Source of the DNA: Quillaja saponaria
Taxonomy: Eukaryota; Streptophyta; Magnoliopsida; Fabales; Quillajaceae
Direction of reading: 5' to 3'
Assembly: GCA_029379385.1 (NCBI GenBank)
Contig: CM055607.1
Coordinates: forward strand, 28,703,235-28,767,234
Length of the DNA: 64,000 nt
Every line of letters begins with the position of its first letter. The first letter of the stretch is position 1. This document shows, piece after piece, positions 1-13,216 of the stretch. The translations under genes were made by a program, and so were the position numbers. The notes under the pieces were generated by a model that saw only the letters and a program-made list of their open reading frames with translations, had not been told where the DNA came from and did no database searches.

Positions 1-769
1 TTTTCTTATTATATTAGCAAGTAAAATCACATGGAATTTTGCTAAACATTAAATATTATACTTTTCTTACTTTTTACACATAAAATAGCCGAGGGTGTCC
101 TCACTATTCTCACTCCCTGACCCATTAAATTACTTTACCATTTGTAATTTATATGAATGTCATAATTTTTGAACCATCACTTTATAATTATCACTATTAT
201 CAATTAATTCACATGTGTCCATTCTCATTCATTTTTAATGAGATAAATAATGTGACATGCATGCCCTCTATTTATTAAAAATAAACATAAGAAATGATTA
301 ATTTAGAATAAAATTATTATTTAATCTGACTGTAAATTTAGACGGAAAAAAATTACTACATAATGCTCTACTTTACTACATATTTTGAGTATTTTTGTTA
401 GAATCAATATATATTGGATAATATACACATATAAATATCAAACAACTTTTTTGTTAAAAATACATCGAAATGGCCAACTAAGAATGATGTCGATCTCTTA
501 TTGATAAAGTATACTATGCAGTAAAGTGATAATTATGCCAAAAAAAAAAAATATCAAAAACCAAAACAAAATGTAAGAGGGCTTCTGAAACCGTAGGAGG
601 GTAGATTTGTCCAACGGATAAGTTTAAAGCCAGTAATAAAACAAATAAAAAAAACATAATTAAGTGTAGCAGCATTTAAAGCTCTAAAACAACTAAATCG
701 TAATTTAAAGGCTCTGCATTTGTATACGAACGACTTTGAGTTAATGCCGCCACAACGTGTCCATCTCTA
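1..769. other. AT-rich intergenic DNA, no gene seen
   Basis: Strongly AT-rich sequence with short homopolymers and stop codons in every frame. No coding stretch, TIR pair or RNA gene could be supported. It runs into the GC-richer island that starts near 770. Confidence 0.6.
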
Positions 770-1145
770 CCAGTCAACGATCAGAGAAAATGGACTCATG
801 GGCCCCGCACTATACCAGCAGCATCCACGTGGTTCCAAAGCTCCACGCAGCAGTTGGTAAGATGACGGCGATATAACGGCGTAAGCAGATGGTCTGTCGT
901 GACGTTAGGTAGCACCATCTAGCTGGCAGCCATAGTGCTCTGCTCCTGGAACACAACACGCACGAATCTCGTGACGGCGACGGTCACTTCCACCCACGTG
1001 TCCTCCCCTAAGTCCCGACAAAGACTCAATTACAAGCCGCGACAAAAAAACGATTGTAGTCCTTCCACGTGGAATTGACTAGAAGGTTTCAGAAGAACAT
1101 CATAGTCATAGAGAGTACAGCTCACGCATGTAGCTGACGTCATTG
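770..1145. promoter_or_regulatory. ACGT-core (bZIP/bHLH-type) site cluster
   Basis: An island clearly richer in G and C than its AT-rich surroundings. It carries two perfect palindromic G-boxes CCACGTGG (825-832 and 1065-1072), a third CACGTG core (CCACGTG, 994-1000), a palindromic TGACGTCA (1135-1142) and further TGACG/ACGTT cores near 900. Such clustering is typical of stress- or light-responsive plant promoters bound by bZIP or bHLH factors. No gene start is visible within reach on either strand, so the target, if any, lies outside the window or is unannotated. The motifs are seen directly; the promoter role is inference. Confidence 0.35.
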
Positions 1146-4100
1146 TGACAAGGACCACCCACTTTTTTCTACTAGATCCAAATAGTGGACAATCCAACAA
1201 CTTCAAAGTAAGCCCATTACTCTCTCAAACAAGTTTGGCCCATTGGGGGAGAGGTCCCCTACAACATAGGCCCAATAAAATATAAGTTATTTATTAATAT
1301 TAATAAAATATATAAATAAAAAAATAACTCAAATACCTCCCCTAAAAAAAATTAATAAAATAATTTTACATCACTAAAATATTAATGAAACAATTATGTC
1401 CTTCGGAAATTTAGATAAAAGTGAGAAAAAATTATATAATTATCTAATTAGAACTATAATTTGTTATTGAGCTTTACAAAAATTTAATATGTCTTGAATA
1501 ATAATGATCCTCAATGTAAATAAATACTAATTTATTACATTGAGTATATCAATTAATTTAAGTTAACTATTTTGGTATTTGTATACAAAAAACTGAGATT
1601 GATTATTGCTTTCTCATATTATTAGAATTTATGGGAAGAGAGATCATATAGGGACGAATCCATTGTTATAGATAACTTAGAAAAAATAATTCAAACATTC
1701 CCAATAATATTTGGAAAAATTAGTTTTGACCCCACCAAATTTTTCATGAAACAATTTTGTCCAAACAACTCGTATAAAACTGAAAAAAAAAATGATTTTA
1801 TTGTCAAATTGAGAAATTAAATTTATTGTCAAACTTTATCAAAATTCTACTATTTTCTTTTTCTTTTAAACTCTACCAATTTATTGTTTTTTGAACTATA
1901 TGACCTTTAATCAATAAGTTGTCTTATCTTCATTTAAATATTTATTATTTCTTAAAAATAGATCTAACTAACTTACTTATTGACATGAATTTTTTATTAA
2001 AAAAATAAATTTTTTTTTTATTTGAGCCACAATAACAAAATTTAAGAGTGACACAAATCATGAATATAATTTTTTTTTCATTATCTATTTTATCTTGAAA
2101 GATTTTTAGTTGACTCACTTATTTTACCAAGTACATACGTATCTCTAATCAAAATATGATAAATTTTATTATTTTTAGTACTTATACTTAAAAATAAATA
2201 AAAATATAATGATTCTTTCTAAAAATATTGGAGTGATCATATACATTTAAAATTCTATATATATTTATTATTTAATCCAAAAAGTTGTTATAAAAAAATT
2301 CATGAATTTTCATGGATATATAAGAAATCATTTGTCTAACTTAAAAAAGAATAGTGACTAAAAAAGAGGGAGTATATAGTATATATTGTATATATGTGAG
2401 TTGCCTCCCTATGAGAGAATTATCTCTCATTGTATAACTCATAATCTCAATGATTTCTTATAAACCAAAAAAATAACTAATAATAAAAATAGTTCCTTAC
2501 ATTCTTATTTAAATTTTTTTTTTACATTTTAAAATACTTAAATCATACTAACCTATGTAAATTAATTAGTGAAAATGACAGTTTTCATTTGAGACGCCAT
2601 TCAAAATATAGATTGAAAGTGAAAGCAAGTCATAGATATCCTATAATTTTTACCTTCGATGTGTCTTTTTTTATCCGTCATAATTTTTTATTTGACTGCT
2701 TTATATTATATTGTCAAACGAATCCATCCATCCATCCATTATGTGAAAAATATTGTTACTATTTAGTACTTTGTGACAAAATTTTATCACTCTTTTTATA
2801 AATTATATCATAATTTTTTTAAAAATCACTATTTAAAGATAAGTTATTCATATCATATGATAAGACACTATATATTGAATTACTCTCATTAATTCACCAA
2901 AATTGATCAATTTCTGGATCACTAGAAGAATAGAAGGATATGACTTAATTATATATATTTTTTAATATTTAGATACCATTCATTGGATTCTCCACTCAAC
3001 CGAAAATATTATAATGAAAGGTGAATGATTTTTGTGTAAATACAAGGGTTAAACCAATGACTATGACAACTTCAATCGATATACGTAGCGATTAGATATT
3101 TGCAATAAATAGTTGCAACTTTAATCATACAAAGGAATGTTATGATGGGTAGGCAGACTTGTTTCATAAAGAGTAATATTTCTGCAAAGATACCATGATC
3201 AATGTCCAGATTGCAGGTAAGTATCAATGATAAAAGAAGAATAAAAGTGCAAAAGAAGAAGAATATCCGATAAAAGTAGCTTTATTATTAGTCCTTGATT
3301 ATTTCTCTATGAAGATGATGACCCAAGTGGGTAATACATCTAGGTTAAAAATGACAAGATGATCAAGTAAAATATTTAATTATTTGAAGGTTTCATTTTT
3401 TTTTTCTTCTTTGAAATATATAAATTATATGAACAATTTTAAAATAAATTATTAATAAGTTATTAGTTTAACTGTGTAAAATAATAGATTAGGGTACTTG
3501 GGCGGGCGCACAATATTACATAATAGTAAATCAAGCTTGCTAGCACGTAATATAATTCAAACTCTGCAACACTAAAATGTAGTACATATATACTCAGTTA
3601 ATTGGAAGGGTCAGCAATCAAATATTGAAACACACTGAAAAAATACTAGAAAGTTTCAGGCTGATACATTATTGGGTCTGAATGCAAAAGAGAAGAATAA
3701 CTCTATATCTGGAGGAGTAAAAAAAGCAATTGGAGTTGTCTTAGATGAACAGCTTGGAGTACTTAGAGTTACCCTTCTTTTCTTTGGAGCTGGTGGACAT
3801 GTTAAGACTTACTGGTATTCTGAATCTCTTGGCCTTTGGTGTTGAACAAAAATCTTCTTCTTCTTCAACCTTATGATCTTCCACGCCATCATTCTTGTTG
3901 CCGATGAGCTCTTTGAAGCTTGAACCAGTTGCACAAGCATCAGCAACTCATTATTCCCATTAATGATTGTTGCTTTCTTCTTGACTGAATAGAGTTGCAA
4001 GCTTGAAACCAGTAGTTAAACTACTTGTAGTAGATATGGTGCCTTGTATGAGTTAGCTATCCAAGGAATAGTAATGGGAAAGCTAATTAATTTGTATTGC

Positions 4101-6150
4101 TAAAGTTGGGCATAAAAAAAAAAAGTACCTTTGCTTTTTCAGTAGTGTTACGTACAAAGATAATACCATCAAATTAGTCAGTAACAATCTGACAAAAGTA
4201 AGCAGCAAATACATTCCTAAACACCCCATTGATTTTGGGAATTCCTAGACAACCTGACAAGAGTAAGCAACAAATGTGTTCCTAAATAACCTGAAAAGAT
4301 TATTTGAGGACTCGAAAAAGCTTGTTTTAGATATTATTATGTAATTCTAAAAAGATACACTACAGCAACAACTACTACCACTGAGAGAGGTTTATTATAC
4401 TTTTATTCAGAAACTTCACCAAATCTTGATATGGTCAAAACCTTTTTCTCAGAGTAAAAAGGAAAGTCTGAGTAAAACCCTTCTAGCTCTAGGAATGTAA
4501 GCCAAACTTAATTTCCCCACCAGTAATTCTCTGGAAGCACCATTTTTTTTTTTTGGCCTGACTGGAAGCACCATTCAGTTCCAGATTTATAGATAGGAAA
4601 ATGACAAACCCAACTGATCATTTCTATAGAAATTAACCATTTGGAGGTGACAGAAACACAGAAGTTACCTCTGATCAATTTTTACTTTTATTAATATTCA
4701 TTCTTAGAGGCTTTAATTTGAACTTCAAAGTCAAAAGATTTTTTATTTTTAAATAAAATTGATAAAGAGGTCAAAGGAGATACTAGATGGATCAGGCTAG
4801 TATATCAAAAAGATGTTAATTACTGTTTTATTTTCTATTACACCTTTTCATATGGTAAAAAAAACTATAGATTTAACATGTATATAGCGTAGATTTCCAA
4901 CTAAGATTGAGTTGGTAATGTTTTTTTATGAGGATGGGATGCCTCCCTTATCCAAACATTTGATTTTTGTTGATTATTTTTCACATTAGCACCTTAGTAT
5001 CAATAATACATAAATAGCTTACATGACTGAAATAAATATGTATTTGTATATACAAAGACTTCAATTGAACTCAAAACTTCTCAAATTTTGCAAACATTTT
5101 CGAGTTGAATATAAATCAAATATATAACAAATTGAATAAAGAATTACAGATAGTCTGCCAACAGTTTCCCTTTGGATTCCAGCATATATAGTTGTGTATC
5201 ACTCAGATACTGGGATGCAAAATATGTACTTAATTTAAGACTTATGTTCAAGAACATGTCTGTCAAACCTATTTTATTGACTTGTGCATGTAACTTAGTT
5301 AGCATCAATCCTATAACATAAACTATATTGCAAATTAAAAAAGATGACGCGCATTTAAAGTAATATGCTTCTTATATGCAAAATAAAAAAGAGAAAAAAG
5401 TTGAAGTAGGGGCCGGAGAGAGTGAAAACAGGCATTCTTCTGCTACATACTGGATACGGACAGAAAATGGATGACGACATTTTTAGCAGAAAAAAGATCC
5501 AGTCCTGCACAATGTCAACTTTCAGTGATCATAACACCTCCCTATTGATGCCTGGATTGACCTATTGCATCTTCTGTTGCTTTCTTTGCGCATACACGCT
5601 GTACAATCACTCAATAATGTTATCCATTAGGAGAGCTCTTTGACAAATTAACCAAAACGCAACTTGACAAGTTGAATCGGTCGTCTTTTTCTGAAATCCT
5701 CATTTAACACGGGTTTCAAACTTACATGTTATATCTTAGCTTTTATACTTTGTTAAATCATGTATAGCAACAACAATCGATAAACCCACAAAGAAAATCA
5801 CCTATACATGATTCAACTATATATGTAAAAATGAAAATGAAAACAGCAACGGCAAGAGTGAAAAACAAACTTCATACCTGTAAGTCACAGCAAAAGTAGA
5901 CTAAACAAAATAGATTACTCATTGCTCAAATGGACATTTTAACTTGAGGCATTTCTTGCAAGAACAGCCTCATCTACAAACCTGTTAGAGTCACAGTTCC
6001 CACCTTGATTGGGAGGAAAAATATTTGGCTTGGCATGCCTATTTGTCATTGCATTGTTAGTCCTACTTTACACATTGACGTTGAACCTGGAGCAAGATGT
6101 AAATTAGACAACAAAAATCAAGAGAAAATTCCTAACAGTTCAGTTGGCAT
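1146..6150. other. Intergenic region with decayed repeats
   Basis: Mostly AT-rich and without a convincing gene. Visible structure: a perfect inverted repeat (ATGAGAGA, 4-bp spacer, TCTCTCAT) near 2411-2430; a ~65-bp partial tandem duplication (copies begin at 4189 and 4254); and a small poly-T insertion with 14-bp flanking repeats at 4531-4575. A moderately complex stretch at 3700-4010 has a short minus-strand open frame that lacks an ATG start at its 5' end and is unlike any family I know. Confidence 0.5.
4531..4575 (-). mobile_element. Tiny poly-T insertion with 14-bp target duplication
   Basis: The 14-mer CTGGAAGCACCATT occurs at 4531-4544 and again at 4562-4575. Between the copies sits a short run of T followed by GGCCTGA. 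A long perfect direct repeat flanking an oligo(T)/oligo(A) tail is the signature of target-primed reverse transcription by a LINE, here in reverse orientation and extremely 5'-truncated. Slippage-mediated duplication is the alternative. Confidence 0.4.
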
Positions 6151-8448
6151 CTATGTTTCCAAGACACATTCTTGTCGGTCATCTTCCTCAGGTGAGCCAT
6201 GACAAGCAAATGGAACGGGTGGTTGATCAACACTCAATGTACCCTCTAGCACTTTCACTACCTCCTCCATAGAAGGTCTTTTACGTTCATCACTTTGTAG
6301 ACACCAGAATGCAATTCGCAAAGCACGCTCCAGCTCCTCTGAATCCACCCCGCCATCAATTCTTTTATCAGCTACATTTTCTGCCCGCCCCTCAATTAAT
6401 TCTTTGTAAGCCCACTCACAGAGTTCTCCATTTGCTCGACACCCGCTCAACAGCATCAACACTATCTTACCAAAATCCTCCACATCCTTCTCAGCTGAAG
6501 AACCACGGGATGCTGCCTCACTGTATATATTTGCAAACCCAAATTCAGTTGCCCTTGGCCTCTAAATTTTCGTCCAACACCACATTTTCACATTTCAAAT
6601 TTCCATGGCTTACAAACTCCCTACATCCTGTATGCAGATAATAGATGGCCTTTCCCACACTGGAGCATATTTCAACTCTCTTTCTCCAAGTTAGCCTCCT
6701 GCACAGTTTAGGATCATCAACATATTTCTCCACCGAACCATTCATGGCATATTCATACACCAAAAATCTATGATTTAATTCACAACAATATCCCTCCAGC
6801 TTCACTAGGTTCTTGTGATGAATGCTCCCCATCTTTGAGACAGTACTGCGGAACTTCCTTCCCTCAATGGATGTATTCAGATCTTTAACTGCAACTCTTT
6901 GATTGTTTGGTAGCATACCCTTGAACATCTTCGGCCCAATTTGATGCTTAAAATTCTCAGTGAGGTTCTTGATCTCATTGAAGGACAACACAACTAAACC
7001 CTTTGAATGGGGCCATGTGTTAGCTAAAGTGGCTTTCTTCCTATTAGTGGTTTTCCTTCTGTAGATGCAGCAACCAATTCCCAACTGAAGGATAATTAAA
7101 ATGAAAAATGTGCCTGAAGCTACTCCTATCAGGCAAGAAACGCACAATTTTGCAGACTGTTTGGGTAGAGAATGATTTGAAGAGGACTTTATGGGATCGG
7201 GATTTACAGCTAATGGACCCGAACATTTCTTGACGAAAGATATTGCACTTATAGAGGGGTCAGAATAACCGTTGACATACTCAGCTTTCTTCATCCGGCA
7301 TTGTGTGGTTCCATCATTTGTGAAGGTTGCCACAGTACAAAGTGGGTCTTTCAAGCACAAGCGCTGACATTGCTGTAAACTAGTTAGGATAACTGAATCA
7401 TCTGGAGGGTAAATTCCATACAGAAAGGTGTGGTCATATGTAAGCATATCAGATCCAGATTCACATTCCCGTTGATATGGAACCAAACACCTCGAGTTAC
7501 TCTCAGGTTTTATCTCAAATGGACATCTGCAATCAGAAGATCCGGATGCAGTCAAGACACAAATACCTCGTTGGCCGCAGGTTGCAAAAACCTTGCACTG
7601 ATTCTCTACAGCCTGCCAGACTGATCGCCATGATTGTGAAGTTTCTATCCACGAGTATAGGCGAAGATTACCATCAATATCCAGCTTAAGAAACCGATAC
7701 TTCACAAAGTCATTATGGTCTTCCCCAAACACTGACCAAACAGGTTTCAGTAGTTGATCTCGAAGTTGCAAGGCTCCATTAAAGGCAAGGAAAGCACTAA
7801 GATTTGAACTATAAGGGCTTTCAGTTGTCCAGTAGATCATATGACTTTCCCACCGCAGCTGTAATTGACCTGAAGCATTCATGTAAAGACTGTAATAGCT
7901 GGACACAGAATTCTTGCTTGCAGCTCTAAGTGTTTGGCGAACAGATAAGCTCTGTCCAGGAAGAAGCGTATCTGAAGGAGTATTGAAACTTTGCCAAACA
8001 ATATTTCGCTTTCCATCTAGTAGAACAAGATTGCCGTTGTTATGAAGAGCAGCTGAAACAACAGACAAATGTCCTGTATTGCTGGTCCATGCGGGGATTC
8101 CCTTGGAAGAATCAAACAGAACCAGTTCTCCCTCCTGGGTAAGCTGGAAATATGACTTGTCACTGACTGGGACATCAGCTCCGGCAACCCAGACCACAGT
8201 TTGGTCACTAGATGGAATGGACTTTGAATTGAAACGGATGCCAATACTATACTGGTTAGGTTGATCAGATAGGATTAAAGAATCCAAATGCAAAATCACC
8301 ATTTGAGGAGACCCAGCAGTCATTGTCAATTACAGAAAGCTTTGAACCCAAAGGAATATGAGCAATCACAACCGACTTGTAGCAAGAACCCAATAAAGAT
8401 ACATAGCTGGAATGACGATCTAAGGAGATATTCCTCCTGTTTAAGCAT
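6151..8448 (-). pseudogene. SD3-1-like: G-type lectin S-receptor-like kinase, SD3-1-like, three frameshifts
   Basis: This is a membrane receptor-like protein of the S-domain family. Reading down the minus strand from an ATG at 8448, one frame encodes a hydrophobic signal-peptide-like start. It is followed by a bulb-lectin (B-lectin) domain, a cysteine-rich PAN/apple region (CESGSD...CQRLCLKDPLC), a single transmembrane helix (about residues 390-420 of the long open frame), and a kinase-like domain ending at 6151. If three one-base insertions are ignored the length is about 764 residues, which matches what I remember of Arabidopsis SD3-1 (At2g41890). The insertions fall at the GG/CC/GGG steps around 8372-8373, 8272-8273 and 6552-6554. 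Each breaks the frame, and similarity continues in the next frame. The kinase part is atypical: HGN stands for HRD, EFG for DFG, and the glycine loop is degenerate, so catalysis is doubtful even if intact. The frameshifts may be real decay or homopolymer errors in the assembly. Confidence 0.72.
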
Positions 8449-9740
8449 ATTCATATATTCTAAGAGATGCAAATGAACCAATATAGCGGCCACTTCTACC
8501 CTCTAAATCTGATTGGCATAAGAAAGAAATTGGATTCCATCTTACTAATCAAAAGTTAGATCAACTGAAGAGATGAGCTAACAAACAGGTTCTTCTCCAG
8601 CCCGGGCAGCGGTGCTATGATAAGAACTGAAGACATTGGTCAATTCAATGTACATATTAGCAAAAGAGCGATTCAAAGTTAAGGGCGTCCAAAAATATTT
8701 CAAGATGACTGAAATATTCAAGTAAGTGTGGTACCTGAAAAGACAGTCAGAATCACAAGAATTCAAGAAGCCGCCACAGAATGCTGGCCTCGGCATCACA
8801 GTAATTTTTAACGCACTTTACGCCCATAACAACATTGACATGTGGCTACCAAATTTTTTGATAAAAGAGCTAGCAAAAATGTGCAGTAAATGTAGAACTT
8901 AAAGGCTATATGAAGTAGAAGAAAAAGAAGACAAGAGTTTAGACAGGGGAGGCTGAGACATTCGAGTTTCAAAAATTGAAACTTAGCCAGACATGGGACC
9001 CAAGTTAGGCCACGGAGAGACACATTTTCGGGCATGCAATGGATTTAAAGAGGCAAGGAGACTTGACAATGATATTGCAGATCAACCAGCCTCTAATGTA
9101 GCAGATTAATTTACATAAGGAGAAGACTAAAACTAAAAGGGCACCAGAAACTAAGCCGATTTCTACTTGAGCAAATACTGAAAGTTGAAAATGGTTTTAA
9201 CCTAGCATTTTTTTAAAGGAAAACATGGAGAGATCTGAATATGAAATACTATCAACCACAGTTGAATACAGAACCCACAATAGGAAAGTTTTCTACTTCA
9301 ATATACTAAATTTCAGGAAATCAGGGAAATTTTCATTTCTGTCGGGAATTTTTTCAAACACCTAGTTTCGGAAAACAAACAGAGCCTAAAGAGTGGAACT
9401 TGAGCACCGAGGAACAAACAATGCATAGTGACTTATTAAAACAAAGAAGTAGAAAGCAAGAACCTGAAGTACATAGATAGAAGTTATAAGAAAGAAAGAA
9501 AATGGGCGAAGCTTGTGGGTACCGTTGGCTCAGATTTGAGGATAAAAATGTTATAGTGAGAACAAAATCAGAGAAAACAAAACGATGGAAAATGCGGTTT
9601 GGGGTAGTGAACTGAAGGGTTAGAAAGCAATATAACAAAAGCATCCAAGGTGACCGGAGTTCACCGGAGAAGAAAGTCACAGTGAGGACCGACGAGACGA
9701 ATGGGTGGCAGTGTGTGAAAGGGAGGAGCCGAAAATCTGT
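8449..9740 (-). other. Probable 5' leader/promoter side of the SD3-1-like gene
   Basis: This region lies upstream of the SD3-1-like start. The stretch at about 9640-9740 is locally GC-richer and, on the minus strand, pyrimidine-rich (TCCTCCC, CTTCTCCGG), like a plant transcription start and leader. A leader intron between there and 8448 is plausible. Open frames here (for example 9354-9680 minus) resemble no known protein. The leader assignment is inference from position and composition. Confidence 0.3.
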
Positions 9741-10902
9741 TCACAAAGGAATTTCCCAATTATTGTCTTCATTTTTGTTCCGTCAAATTATACTGTAGAT
9801 TTACTCCAATTACAAAATTAAAAATGTAACACTCCCCTCTAAATAATTAATACACTTACAAAATAAGTTGAGAAAAATTTCTTAAAAACCATGCTTGTAT
9901 TTTAAAGTAACAAGAAGTTCTTTTTTCTATATTAATTTTTTTTCTTAATAACATATATTATGCTAATCTCAACTTTATATTTTTAATATATTATTTCTAA
10001 TAAAAAATTACTTTATACATATATAAGTAAATTGAATTTCTTGATAATATTTTAAAAAGTCACTTCAATCCTTGTGTTTATTTAAAAAATAATAATTGTT
10101 AGGGTTTAAAATATTTAAGTAAAAACAATTAAAGTAAGACAATACATTTTTAAAAAATTAAATTAAATGTATGATATATTCACTAATAAATGAATAAAAT
10201 TCATATATAAGATGTCATCATGGTTGCTTTTTTCTGCCAGCAAATAAAGAAAAATAATTTCCTGAATATATGTATATATACATATATCTTTAAATTTAAT
10301 ATTACTTATTTATGTATTTTTATTTTATTAAAAAAATATCTTAACAATAAATAATTAAGGTTACTATTTATTAGAGAAGCTAAAAAATTTAAATCTATAT
10401 ATATAACAAAATCAGTAATACGATTCATTTGTAAAAAGAAAATTAAGAATATAATTTTTAAAATTTTGTCAAATTATTTTGTAATGGTATTTTTTTTTTT
10501 TTCTATCTAAAGGAATGGAGTGTTGAATTTTCTAATCTGACCTTTATTTTTTCAAACCTCATAGGAGGAAGTATAATTTGTCTCTCTTTTTTCTTAAAAA
10601 GCTAAATGCATTTTATTTGCATAATCTATTTTACATTCTTAATGACCAATGAAAGTTCTTGACAAAAAATAAATCATGCAAATTGTTTTTCAACAAAATT
10701 CTTTTCTTTAGTGACTTCAAACGTGCCTTATCACTTAAATTATACCTCGTGGGTGGTAAACAGTGTTTTCAATAATTATATATGCTTGAATTTGTTTGAA
10801 ATAAACAAAATATCAAATTTATAACTACTAGCATAAAAAAAAAAAAAAGGAATAAGAATAAATAAAATAACTAAGTCATATAAAATCCCAACAGGTTATA
10901 AA

Positions 10903-11316
10903 GACTTCACGTATGAATTCAAAAATATAAATAACATTCCAAGCTAATAAATTTTGTTAGTGATTAAGTACATTTAGACTGTTAAGAATTTGTACTAATC
11001 ATATTTCTTATACTGTCAAAGGTAAGCAGGGACTTTAAAATGTATAGGAATTTTACTTCTCATAGTTTAAGAAAGTTAAAAAGTCACTATCAAAAGTAAT
11101 GAGTCATTAGACATCACATATGAATTCAAAAATATAAAAAACATTCCAAGCTACTAATTTTTTTGTTAACGGTTAAGTGTGTTTAAGTCCTTTAATTATA
11201 TCAATTAATCACATTTCTTATACTAGTCAAAAATAAGTAGTGACTAAAAAATTTATAAAAATTTGACTTCTCACAATTTAAAAAAAGAGAAAAATCAAGT
11301 AATCAAAAATGACGAG
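10903..11316. repeat. 207-bp direct tandem duplication, two copies
   Basis: Copy 1 starts GACTTCACGTATGAATTC at 10903; copy 2 starts GACATCACATATGAATTC at 11110. The shared order continues: AACATTCCAAGCTA, then ACATTTCTTATACT-type sequence, a TTTACTTCTCA or TTTGACTTCTCA block, and a final GAGTCATTA. The copies are clearly diverged. No coding sense was found. Confidence 0.7.
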
Positions 11317-13216
11317 TCATTATTTTTTTACCCTAAATGAAATCATGTGACTCACTAGCATTACATAACTTTACAAAATCATTTATAACTAGGCATTGAG
11401 TATGTGACCATTAATCTTTCCTAGATTGCACTCTAGTCGTTAATGCTTGTATTTCCCTTGTACACCAGCTAGGGAATTGGTAACCCAATCCAATTCGATG
11501 AAATTTAATAAGATTTGTTCAAATTTATTATTGTTAATTTGAATTGAATTGATTTGTTTCTCTTTATCATATAAAATATGAAAAAGTTCATGCGACTCAT
11601 TCACATGCATTGAATTACAATAATAATTTTTTTATATTAACTTATGAATAACACATTTTTATAATATTTAAGAACTGTCAAAATAGTCATATTATTTTTT
11701 ATTATTATTATATGTTTCCTTTAATTATTTTATGTAAATATTCTTGGTTGTGACATAGAATTAGATTGTAAGTCATGCTTTGAATCATCATCATAATTAA
11801 TCATCATTAATACAAGGAAGAGTTGTATAAAGAAACAAGAAGATAATATTCAAAAGCCACCAAGAAAAGAAAGGAAGGGCCATGTGAGATTCTCTTTTTA
11901 TATCACTTCTTTTTTTTTTATCTCAAATGATACAAAACTTACATGGAAAAAGGACCCGACCGTGTGATGCATGCAATGCAATATATTAGCCTTATTATTC
12001 CTTGTACTCCTCGTTGATGCTTTTGAATTAAGGAAAACAATAATTTTTTAATTTTTATTTTCTAAAAAGAAGTTAATGATAGAATATTTGTTTGAATGTT
12101 ATGGAAGTACTACTTTTTTCATGGGAGAAGCAACAAGAAGTTGGGCCATATATTGAATGGCATAAGCCCATGGTATCAAACATTTTGTTTGTCGGAAGCC
12201 CTACATATATATCTATAAATCTATATATATGTCCAAGTCAATCCTATATATTATAAATAAAACTGTTAAATGTGATAAAATCTTTTAATTTTCTGTAATA
12301 TTTTTTTGTAAATTGTTTTTCAAGTTTTAAATTTATCGATGTTATATAAAATCCTACTTAAATACAATATTATTTTTATCTCTCTGCAATAAATATACCT
12401 TTAGTAAGAATCTACCTAAATACAATATCATTTTTATCATTAACTATATTCGATAATTATATTCATATGAATTGTATTATTGATTATATCATTAGAGTAT
12501 TAGTATAAATAATTTTTTTATTGAGTAATAATATAATAACAATTTGCAATTTGTGCCTAATTTGTCAATTCCTTTCTCTATACTATTTCTTTCTCCGTAT
12601 ATTTCTTTATATTTCTTTTCTTGCTAGCAGGTTATGGTGGTTGTTCTTCTCCCATATGTGCTATTTCTTTATGTTTTTTATATAGTTATTTTCATACACA
12701 CAACTACTATGGTATTTGAATTTCATATTAAATTTTGTGATCATCATTTTAATTTTTACATGAAGCTCTAATATTATATTACTAAAAATGAACACATTAT
12801 TAGAATTCAAGATTTTAGAATAATAAATATATGTGTGTCAGCATTATATTCCTTTATGTTATATGCTTAGAATATTATTGTGAATATTGAGCCAAATTAT
12901 TTACTATGGTCTTTATAGAATATTATTAGGGATATAGATTATGTTAATTTAGATTCTCATTTAATTTTAATGATAATTTTATTTCACCTTATGCTAATAA
13001 TGCATGTATAGGAAGAATGTTTTCAATAACACCTACTTTAATATATGAATATTTTAATTCATAATTTTATAAAGGGTAGTTTTATTGTCACAATTAATAT
13101 TTTTAGGGCCACAATTTATTAAATAATGAATTTTATTTTTCCTAAAATACTCTCTTACTGTTTCTTATTTATCTTTCATCAATTTTTAATTCTTTTTGTT
13201 ATTTATCTTTCATCAA

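Noticed and set aside
3809..4000. Minus-strand open frame of 63 codons in a lower-AT stretch
   Set aside because: It has no ATG at its 5' end, no recognisable domain and low-complexity Lys/Ser content; not supportable as a gene.
9354..9680. Minus-strand 108-codon open frame with a hydrophobic start
   Set aside because: Lies in the probable leader region of the SD3-1-like gene, matches no family and is not continuous with the lectin domain frame.
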